Shown here piece after piece: positions 1 through 7,083 of a DNA stretch of 64,000 nt; position 1 is the stretch's first letter; each line of letters opens with the position of its first letter. The position numbers and the translations under genes were made by a program. The stretch comes from JBCBSZ01 sp039185015 (GTDB lineage: Bacteria; Actinomycetota; Acidimicrobiia; Acidimicrobiales; Poriferisodalaceae). The stretch lies in the NCBI GenBank assembly GCA_039185015.1, contig JBCDAU010000013.1, positions 62,001 to 126,000 on the forward strand, in the 5' to 3' direction. Under the pieces are notes generated by a model. That model did not search any database. It was not told the origin of the DNA and was given only the letters and a program-made list of their open reading frames with translations.

Positions 1-1363
<1,363 letters not shown>

Positions 1364-2449
1364 CTAGGCGGTCCTCCCGTGCACGCTCTCGAGCAGTTCG
1401 ACGAAGTCCCCGAACAACGCCTGGGCGTCGTGGGGCCCCGGTGAGGCCTCCGGGTGGTGCTGCACCGCGAAGGCCGGCACGTCACGGCAGCTGATGCCGG
1501 CGACCGTGTGGTCGTTGAGGTTGACGTGGGTGACGTCGGCGCCGGGCACGGAGCCGTCGACCACGGCGAAGTTGTGGTTCTGGCTCGTGATGGCGACCGT
1601 GCCGGTGCGGTTGTCGCGCACCGGGTGGTTCGCTCCGTGGTGGCCGAACGGCAGCTTCGTGATCTCGCCGCCGAGGGCCAGGGCCAGGATCTGGTGGCCG
1701 AGGCAGATGCCGAAGATCGGTACCTCGCCGATGAGCTGGCGCACCGCCTCGGGAGCGCCCTCGACGGCCTCCGGATCTCCGGGGCCGTTCGACAGGAACA
1801 CGCCGTGGGGCTCCATGGCGAGCACGTCTGCGGCGGGCGTGTCGGCCGGGACGACCTCGACGGTCGCGAACTCGCCGAGCAGGTTGGCGATGTTGCGCTT
1901 CATCCCGAAGTCGTAGGCCACGACCCGCCAGGGCCCGTCGCCGACCGTGTACGGCTCGGGCGTGGTGACGGTGGCGACGAGATCGACGCCGTCGGTTCCC
2001 GGCTCGGCGTTCGCTGCGGCGAGCAGCTCGCCCTCCGAGGCCGTGCCGAAGGCGCCGACCATCGCTCCGGAGTCGCGGAGGTGCCGGGTGAGTCGGCGGG
2101 TGTCGATGCCGCCGATGCCGGCGAGGTTCCGCTCCCGGAGGTAGGTGTCGAGGTCACCGTCGGCCCGCCAGCTGCTGCGGCGGCGGGCGAGCTCTCGAAC
2201 GATCACGCCTCGGCAGGCGATGCCTCGGGACTCCTCGTCGTCGGGCGTGACGCCGTAGTTGCCGATGTGCGGGTAGGTGAAGGTGATGATCTGCCCGGCG
2301 TAGGACGGGTCGGTGATGATCTCCTGGTAACCGGTCATCGCGGTGTTGAACACGACCTCGCCGGAGCTGATGGGTGCCTCGGCACCGATCGCTTCGCCCT
2401 CGAAGACCTCGCCGTCGACCAATACCAGCGCTCCGTCTCTGATGGTCAT
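1364..2449 (-). CDS. carA: Carbamoyl-phosphate synthase small (glutaminase) subunit
   Basis: Hydrolyses glutamine and passes ammonia to CarB. The 361-aa product has the CarA N-terminal domain (FNTAMTGYQEIITDPSYAGQ near residues 35-54) and a class I glutamine amidotransferase domain with nucleophile Cys249 in GICLGHQ and the HPE pair at 332-334. The start at the ATG at 2449 gives MTIRDGALVLVDG, the usual CarA beginning. A longer in-frame extension upstream is a shadow across pyrC. The ATG overlaps the stop of a 19-codon mini-ORF by 4 bases (ATGA), and a GGAGAG ribosome-binding site lies inside that mini-ORF. It is followed directly by carB. Confidence 0.96.
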   Translation of the reverse strand: MTIRDGALVLVDGEVFEGEAIGAEAPISSGEVVFNTAMTGYQEIITDPSYAGQIITFTYPHIGNYGVTPDDEESRGIACRGVIVRELARRRSSWRADGDLDTYLRERNLAGIGGIDTRRLTRHLRDSGAMVGAFGTASEGELLAAANAEPGTDGVDLVATVTTPEPYTVGDGPWRVVAYDFGMKRNIANLLGEFATVEVVPADTPAADVLAMEPHGVFLSNGPGDPEAVEGAPEAVRQLIGEVPIFGICLGHQILALALGGEITKLPFGHHGANHPVRDNRTGTVAITSQNHNFAVVDGSVPGADVTHVNLNDHTVAGISCRDVPAFAVQHHPEASPGPHDAQALFGDFVELLESVHGRTA

Positions 2450-2505
2450 CGATGCTCTCCGTTCGCCTGCTGGCCGGCCCGCCGGGCCGTCTCCGTGCGG
2501 CTCAT
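2446..2505 (-). CDS. Mini-ORF (19 aa) coupled between pyrC and carA
   Basis: A tiny reading frame, MSRTETARRAGQQANGEHR, whose ATG overlaps the pyrC stop (ATGA) and whose TGA overlaps the carA start (ATGA). It is the diverged fourth member of the 47-base repeat found three times in tandem between pyrR and pyrB, with most of the peptide pattern MSRTxxARRAxxxAN kept. Whether the peptide matters or only the act of translation, or the hairpin encoded inside it, cannot be told from sequence. It could also be a mobile intergenic repeat that happens to be open. Confidence 0.45.
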   Translation of the reverse strand: MSRTETARRAGQQANGEHR

Positions 2506-2508
2506 CGG
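2462..2508 (-). repeat. Isolated copy of the 47-base pyr-operon repeat
   Basis: Same length and layout as the three tandem copies at 4781-4933 but more diverged. The inverted repeat GGCCC-N3-GGGCC at its centre is intact (loop GCC on the plus strand). It starts at the pyrC stop codon and ends just before the carA ribosome-binding site, so its placement relative to genes matches the pyrR-pyrB copies. Confidence 0.8.
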
Positions 2509-3773
2509 GTCGCCTCTCCGTCGTGGAACACCAACTCGCCGTCGGCAACCGTATGGATGACCCGGCCCCGCAACTCCCTCCCGGCGAAGGGGGTGTTGCG
2601 GCTGCGGCTGACCGCCTCCATCGGGTCCACCGTCCAGCTCGCCTCGGTGTCGATCACGGTGAGGTTCGCCCGGCGCCCGGCCTCGATCACGCCGTGGTCC
2701 TCGGCGCCGAGCAGGCGGGCCGGGGTCCAGGAGAGGCGATCGAGCACCGTCTCGAGCGGGAGGTCGAGCTCGGTCCAGGCGACGGAGAAGGCCGTCTCGA
2801 GACCGATCATCCCCGGGGGTGCCTCGTCGAAGGGCAGGTCCTTCGTCTCTGGCGTGTGAGGGGCGTGGTCGGTGGCGATGCAATCGAGCGTCCCGTCGCC
2901 GAGACCGATGCGACAGGCGTCCACGTCGCCGCTGGTGCGCAGCGGGGGGTGCACCTTGAACACGGCGTCGTAGTCGCTGCAGCACTCGTCGGTGAGCGCC
3001 AGGTGGTGCGGCGTCACCTCAGCGGTGATCGGGATGCCCCCGGCGCGGGCGGCACGGATCATCGCGATGGCACCAGCTGTGGAGACGTGCATCACGTGGA
3101 CCCGAGCGCCGGTGAGTCGGGCGAGCGCGATGTCGCGCATCACCATCAGCTCCTCGGCCTCGGCCGGCTGGCCCGGAAGGCCGAGGCGGCTCGAGACCGC
3201 GCCCTCGTGCATGACGCCGCCTGCTGACAGCGCCGAGTTCTCCGCGTGCTGGGCGAGCACGACCCCGAGCGGCAACGAGTACTCCATCGCCAGCCGCATG
3301 AGGTGGTCGTCCTGCACGCCGGTGCCGTCGTCGGTGAACCAGCGCACGCCGAGCTCGGCGAGCTCGGCCATGGGCGTCAGCTGCTCCCCCGCCCGGTCGA
3401 CGGTGATCGCCGCCGAGACCTCGACGTCGCACAGCGCACGCCGTCCGAGCTCCTGTACGTCGCGCACGACCGACGCGCAGTCGATCGTCGGCGTCGTGTT
3501 GGGCATGGCGAGCACGCAGGTGTAGCCACCGGCGACGGCGGACCGGGAACCGGACTCGACCGTCTCGGCTTCCTCCTTGCCCGGCTCGCGCAGGTGCGTG
3601 TGCAGGTCGACGAAGCCGGGGGTGACGACGCATCCGGTGGCGTCGATCTCGATCGCTCCGCGCAGACCCTCACCGACGGCCTGGACGGTGCCGTCCTCGG
3701 CGACCAGCACGTCGCCGGCACGGGAGCCGTGCTGGTCGACGAGGGTTCCTCCTCGGATCACGAGCTCAGGCAT
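2502..3773 (-). CDS. pyrC: Dihydroorotase
   Basis: Zinc amidohydrolase that cyclises carbamoyl aspartate to dihydroorotate. The 423-aa protein has the metal-binding HxH (His58, His60 in DLHTHLREPG), the downstream metal/substrate region (VMHVSTAG, EVTPHHLALTD) and the catalytic Asp in CIATDHAPH, as in class I dihydroorotases. The ATG at 3773 (MPELVIRGGTLVD) is chosen because homologues start there; it overlaps the end of pyrB by 8 bases, implying translational coupling. The stop codon TGA forms part of the ATGA start of the mini-ORF that leads into carA. Confidence 0.95.
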   Translation of the reverse strand: MPELVIRGGTLVDQHGSRAGDVLVAEDGTVQAVGEGLRGAIEIDATGCVVTPGFVDLHTHLREPGKEEAETVESGSRSAVAGGYTCVLAMPNTTPTIDCASVVRDVQELGRRALCDVEVSAAITVDRAGEQLTPMAELAELGVRWFTDDGTGVQDDHLMRLAMEYSLPLGVVLAQHAENSALSAGGVMHEGAVSSRLGLPGQPAEAEELMVMRDIALARLTGARVHVMHVSTAGAIAMIRAARAGGIPITAEVTPHHLALTDECCSDYDAVFKVHPPLRTSGDVDACRIGLGDGTLDCIATDHAPHTPETKDLPFDEAPPGMIGLETAFSVAWTELDLPLETVLDRLSWTPARLLGAEDHGVIEAGRRANLTVIDTEASWTVDPMEAVSRSRNTPFAGRELRGRVIHTVADGELVFHDGEATR

Positions 3774-4824
3774 CGATCTGTCCTCCCAGCAGCCAGAAGA
3801 GCACCGCCATGCGGGTGGCCACGCCGTTGCGGACCTGGTCGGTGACGATCGACCCGACGTGGCGGGTGGCATCGTCGGCGATCTCGAGGCCCCGGTTCAT
3901 GGGGCCGGGGTGCATGACCGTCACGCCGTCGCCGAGGCGCCGGGCGCGGGCGGCCGTGAGCCCGTAGTGAGCGGTGTACTCCCGCAACGATGGGAGTAGC
4001 CCGGCCTCCATCCGCTCTCGCTGGAGGCGGAGCAGGTAGACGACGTCGACCTCCGCGAGCGTGGCGTCGAGGTCGTGGGAGACCCGCACCGGCCAGCCGA
4101 CCAGCGACGGTGGGAGCAGGGTCGGTGGAGCGACGAGGGTGACCTCGCCGCCGAGCAGCGTGAAGGCCTCGATGTCGGAGCGAGCGACCCGGCTGTGCCG
4201 GATGTCGCCGACGATGGCGACCTTCACGCCGGACAGATCAGGGGTCTCGCCGACCTGGCGACCCCGCCGCTCGAGCAGCGAGTAGCAGTCGAGCAGCGCC
4301 TGGGTCGGATGCTGGTGCCAGCCGTCGCCGCCGTTGAGCACCGAGACCGGCCGGTCGAGGTCGGCGTCGTCGCACCACCGGGCGACCTGCCAGGGCGCTC
4401 CGGACGAGCGGTGGCGCACGACCATCGCGTCGACGCCCATGGCGAGGATCGTCTCGACGGTGTCGCGCAGCGACTCGCCCTTCTTGAGCGACGAGGATCC
4501 GGCGGCGAAGCTCATCACGTCGGCCGACAGTCGCTTGGCAGCGGTGTCGAACGACATGCGGGTGCGGGTCGAGTCCTCGAAGAACATCGAGACGACCGTC
4601 TTGCCTCGCAGCGCCGGCACCCTCGGGATCTCGCGCTGGCCGACCTCGACGAAGGTGTCGGTCAGCTTCAACAGCGTGCGCAGCCCGTCCGCCCCGAGCT
4701 CGCCGATCGACAGCAGGTGCCGGGGGCGGGCGGTGGTGGGCGGCGCGTCCGCGGTCTGCTCGCTGACGCCATCCACATCGTTCGCCTGCTCGTCGGCCCT
4801 TCGGGCCGCCTGCGTGCGGCTCAC
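3766..4824 (-). CDS. pyrB: Aspartate carbamoyltransferase catalytic chain
   Basis: Condenses carbamoyl phosphate with aspartate, the committed pyrimidine step. Motifs seen: FFEDSTRTRMSFDTAAKRL (carbamoyl-phosphate loop), HPTQALLDCYSL and MHPGPMNRG. The start is uncertain. The GTG at 4824 overlaps the stop of the preceding mini-ORF (GTGA) and would give a 352-aa protein whose first 15 residues, MSRTQAARRADEQAN, are encoded by the third tandem repeat unit. The next in-frame GTG at 4776, preceded by GCAGG, gives 336 aa, closer to the usual ~310. No regulatory chain gene (pyrI) is present, as usual for actinobacteria. Confidence 0.93.
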   Translation of the reverse strand: MSRTQAARRADEQANDVDGVSEQTADAPPTTARPRHLLSIGELGADGLRTLLKLTDTFVEVGQREIPRVPALRGKTVVSMFFEDSTRTRMSFDTAAKRLSADVMSFAAGSSSLKKGESLRDTVETILAMGVDAMVVRHRSSGAPWQVARWCDDADLDRPVSVLNGGDGWHQHPTQALLDCYSLLERRGRQVGETPDLSGVKVAIVGDIRHSRVARSDIEAFTLLGGEVTLVAPPTLLPPSLVGWPVRVSHDLDATLAEVDVVYLLRLQRERMEAGLLPSLREYTAHYGLTAARARRLGDGVTVMHPGPMNRGLEIADDATRHVGSIVTDQVRNGVATRMAVLFWLLGGQIDA

Positions 4825-4877
4825 CGCTGCCCCTTCGCCTTCTCGTCGGCCCTGCGGGCCGCCTGCGTGCGGCTCAC
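4821..4877 (-). CDS. Mini-ORF (18 aa), second of the pyrR-pyrB junction
   Basis: Reads MSRTQAARRADEKAKGQR from a GTG that overlaps the stop of the preceding mini-ORF (GTGA). Its own TGA overlaps the GTG at 4824 that opens into pyrB. Differences from its neighbour are a synonymous Arg codon (CGC for CGA) and Gln for Glu at residue 17. Reported as a possible coupled leader peptide; coding is not proven. Confidence 0.4.
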   Translation of the reverse strand: MSRTQAARRADEKAKGQR

Positions 4878-4930
4878 CGCTCCCCCTTCGCCTTCTCGTC
4901 GGCCCTTCGGGCCGCCTGCGTGCGGCTCAT
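4874..4930 (-). CDS. Mini-ORF (18 aa), first of the pyrR-pyrB junction
   Basis: Reads MSRTQAARRADEKAKGER from an ATG overlapping the pyrR stop codon (ATGA); its TGA overlaps the GTG start of the next mini-ORF. With the following unit it forms an unbroken chain of 4-base overlaps from pyrR to the possible pyrB start. The peptide is basic and has no resemblance to a known family that I recognise. Confidence 0.4.
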   Translation of the reverse strand: MSRTQAARRADEKAKGER

Positions 4931-5490
4931 CGCTGCATCTCCCCGATCGTGACCTCGTCGAGTGAGACGTCGACGACCTCGTCGCGACGGGTCGGCAGGT
5001 TCTTGCCCACGAAGTCGGGGCGGATCGGCAGCTCGCGGTGGCCGCGATCGACCATGACGGCCAGCTGCACCGCTCGGGGGCGGCCGTAGTCGTGGACGGC
5101 ATCGAGCGCCGCTCGGATGGTGCGCCCGGTGAACAAGACGTCGTCGACGAGGACGACGATGCGTCCGTCGATGTCGACCGGGATCTCGGTCACCGCCTCG
5201 GGCAGCACCGGTCGCAGGTTGATGTCGTCGCGGTAGAGCGCCACGTCGAGACGCCCGACGGGCACCTCTCCCTCGATCTCCCCCAGGAGCTCCCCGAGCC
5301 GCTCGGCCAGCGGCACGCCGCCGGTCTGCAGGCCGATCAGGAGCACGCCCTCGACGCCCGAGTTCCGTTCGACGATCTCGTGGGCGATGCGGGTCAAGGC
5401 CCGCTGGATGTCCTCGGGAGCGAGGACCTGGGAACGGGGCACGTAGGTGCCCCCGAAGGGTGGCGCGAGTCGTCGCTCGCGTTCGGCCAC
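4927..5490 (-). CDS. pyrR: Bifunctional pyr operon regulator / uracil phosphoribosyltransferase PyrR
   Basis: RNA-binding repressor of pyrimidine genes that senses UMP/UTP against PRPP and has weak uracil phosphoribosyltransferase activity. The 187-aa product shows the phosphoribosyltransferase fold with the PRPP loop VVLVDDVLFTGRT at residues 112-124 and the PyrR-typical LDVALYRDDINLRP segment. The start is the GTG at 5490, with AGGAG five bases upstream. It is first in the operon, and a PyrR-type RNA hairpin lies 20 bases upstream of its start, arguing for autoregulation by translational repression as described for mycobacterial PyrR. Confidence 0.95.
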   Translation of the reverse strand: MAERERRLAPPFGGTYVPRSQVLAPEDIQRALTRIAHEIVERNSGVEGVLLIGLQTGGVPLAERLGELLGEIEGEVPVGRLDVALYRDDINLRPVLPEAVTEIPVDIDGRIVVLVDDVLFTGRTIRAALDAVHDYGRPRAVQLAVMVDRGHRELPIRPDFVGKNLPTRRDEVVDVSLDEVTIGEMQR

Positions 5491-5510
5491 GCGTCTCCTC
5501 TCGTCCGTAC

Positions 5511-5526
5511 GGGCCTCACAGGACCC
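5511..5526 (-). promoter_or_regulatory. PyrR-binding hairpin in the pyr leader
   Basis: The transcript sequence GGGTCCTGTGAGGCCC folds as a 5-bp stem (GGGUC/GGCCC, one G-U pair) around the hexaloop CUGUGA. It matches the known PyrR recognition consensus ARUCCNGNGAGGYU at nearly every position. It lies between the likely transcription start and the pyrR ribosome-binding site. No terminator/antiterminator pair is visible, so repression of translation rather than attenuation is the likelier mode. Confidence 0.75.
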
Positions 5527-5547
5527 ACTTCACGGTCGAACGGCGAC

Positions 5548-5577
5548 CCTATCGCGGGCTCGGAGACGAGTCGCGAA
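5548..5577 (-). promoter_or_regulatory. Candidate pyr operon promoter
   Basis: TTCGCG (5572-5577) and GATAGG (5548-5553) are separated by 18 bases, which would start transcription about 15 bases before the PyrR hairpin and about 50 bases before pyrR. The match to the actinobacterial housekeeping consensus is only moderate. Confidence 0.35.
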
Positions 5578-5591
5578 CCGCCAGGTCAGGG

Positions 5592-7013
5592 TTACCCGAA
5601 GGGCCCCTGACGGAAGCGTCCCCACATCGCGATGCTGTAGCCGGAGCTGGACTGGATGTTCACGAACAGGGTCTTGAAGTCGTAGCTGAACGTCGCGCCG
5701 GCGAACTCCTGGCCCTCCTGCTCCGGGTCGGCGTTGCGGGCGAAGTCGAAGAGGTCACCGCCGCGGGTGAGGCCGCGGAGGAAGTTGTCGCCCCGACCGT
5801 CCTCGCACAGCACGAGCGCACGCGACCGACTGGCGACGACGTTGTCGGGGAGGTCGAGCACGGCCGACCCGGGGGACTCGTAGACCATCTTGAGCTTCCC
5901 GCGGCGGTCGTCGAGCCGCCACACCTGGCCACGGCCGTCACCGAAGCCGAAGGGGGCCTCGTCGGGGGCGACGGTGGCACCACCCTGAGTCGACACGAAG
6001 TAGACCTTGCCGGCGGCGAAGGTGCAGCCCTCGAGGCGGGAGAACACCGCGGCGCCCTGCGCCCGACCCTGGTCCCCGACGGCGACGATCGCCTCGTCGT
6101 TGGTGGTGCCGGGAGCGAACGTCGGATCGGGATCCGGGATCGGCACCCACTCGATGTCGTAGGTGACCCCGGAGGGCTGACCCTCGTTCAGCGCAGCCCC
6201 GTCGATGCCGACGACCTTGAGCATCTCCAGCACGCCGCCGTCGAGCACACGTCCGACGCGCCGCGGGTTCTGCGGTGCGCGGTAGCGGTAGAGGCCAGAC
6301 GGGAAGTTGAAGTTGTCCTCGGTGAGGTAGATGTAGCCGGTCTTGTTGTCGACGGCGGCGGCCTCGTGAGCGAACCGGCCCATCGAGCGGATCGGCGTGG
6401 CGTCGCTCGTACCGCCGGCGGGCACCTCGAAGACGTAGCCGTGCTTGGCGAGGCCTTCGTTGGACTGGTCGGTGAAGTCGTTGCCGACGTCGTCGCCGTT
6501 GACCGTCTCCTCGCACGTGAGCCAGGAACCCCAGATGGTCCGGCCGCCGGCGCAGTTCATCTGCGTGCCGTTGAGCGAGATCCAGTCGTCGAGCACCTCG
6601 CCGTGGCGGCTGACGACCGTGGTCACCGTGCCGCCACCGGTCATCGGGTCGTACGCGGTCGCTGTGTCACCGAAGGCGCCGACCGGTCCGTTCACCTCGT
6701 GGTTGCGGACGAGGATCGTGGAGCGCCGCGGGCCGCGGAACGCGGCCATGCCGTCGCCCCGGCCGGGGATCGGGGTGCCATCGGTGAGCGGCGTGCCCGC
6801 CTGGTGGAACGAGCGGTAGTGGAAGCCCTCGGGCAACTCGAGGCGGACGACCCCGTCGCGCTCGTCGGGCACCGGCATCAGCGGCCCGTAGTCGGACCGG
6901 CCCGACGATGCTCCCGCCGGTGCGACGAAGCCCGCGTACGGCCCGGCCGCAGCGACGGCTCCGGCGGCGACGGCGCCCTTCTTCAGGAACGAGCGACGGT
7001 TGATCTCGGCCAT
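5592..7013 (-). CDS. Tat-exported PhoX-family (DUF839) phosphatase
   Basis: Probable extracytoplasmic alkaline phosphatase/phosphodiesterase of the PhoX family, which uses iron and calcium. The 473-aa product begins with a twin-arginine signal (NRRSFLKKGAVAAG, then a hydrophobic Ala/Gly stretch). The body has RNHEVNGPVG, NGTQMNCAGG, SWLTCEETVNGDD (the Cys/Glu region that carries PhoX metal ligands), YLTEDNFNFPSGLYRY and FAGATFSYDFKTLFVNIQ. The ATG at 7013 is preferred to one four codons upstream because it directly follows a G-rich ribosome-binding site. Upstream lie 11-base PHO-box-like repeats, which support a phosphate-starvation role. DUF839 proteins of other function exist, so the exact substrate is open. 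Confidence 0.85.
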   Translation of the reverse strand: MAEINRRSFLKKGAVAAGAVAAAGPYAGFVAPAGASSGRSDYGPLMPVPDERDGVVRLELPEGFHYRSFHQAGTPLTDGTPIPGRGDGMAAFRGPRRSTILVRNHEVNGPVGAFGDTATAYDPMTGGGTVTTVVSRHGEVLDDWISLNGTQMNCAGGRTIWGSWLTCEETVNGDDVGNDFTDQSNEGLAKHGYVFEVPAGGTSDATPIRSMGRFAHEAAAVDNKTGYIYLTEDNFNFPSGLYRYRAPQNPRRVGRVLDGGVLEMLKVVGIDGAALNEGQPSGVTYDIEWVPIPDPDPTFAPGTTNDEAIVAVGDQGRAQGAAVFSRLEGCTFAAGKVYFVSTQGGATVAPDEAPFGFGDGRGQVWRLDDRRGKLKMVYESPGSAVLDLPDNVVASRSRALVLCEDGRGDNFLRGLTRGGDLFDFARNADPEQEGQEFAGATFSYDFKTLFVNIQSSSGYSIAMWGRFRQGPFG

Positions 7014-7040
7014 GGTCCCCCCCAAGTCGACCGGGGGGAC

Positions 7041-7083
7041 GCTACCTCCTCGTTACCTCACGTTCACCTGAGGTTCACCTAAC
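7041..7083 (+). promoter_or_regulatory. PHO-box-like 11-base direct repeats upstream of the PhoX-type gene
   Basis: GTTCACCTGAG (7062-7072) and GTTCACCTAAC (7073-7083) are adjacent 11-base direct repeats matching the actinobacterial PhoP unit GTTCAYYYR. They are preceded in near phase by GTTACCTCAC and GCTACCTCCTC. They end inside the stop codon of the SARP gene and precede the phosphatase start by about 40 bases. Confidence 0.6.

Larger units (their letters stand above)
4781..4933 (-). repeat. Three tandem 47-base repeats (53-base period) between pyrR and pyrB
   Basis: Copies at 4781-4827, 4834-4880 and 4887-4933 are nearly identical and separated by 6 C-rich bases on the plus strand. Each carries a perfect 5-bp stem GGCCC-N3-GGGCC. 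The loop is TTC, TGC and TTC in the three copies (GAA or GCA on the transcript), so the stem is constant while the loop varies. The 53-base period equals an 18-codon frame plus stop minus a 4-base overlap, so each unit reads as a coupled mini-ORF. A fourth copy lies at 2462-2508. Confidence 0.9.
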
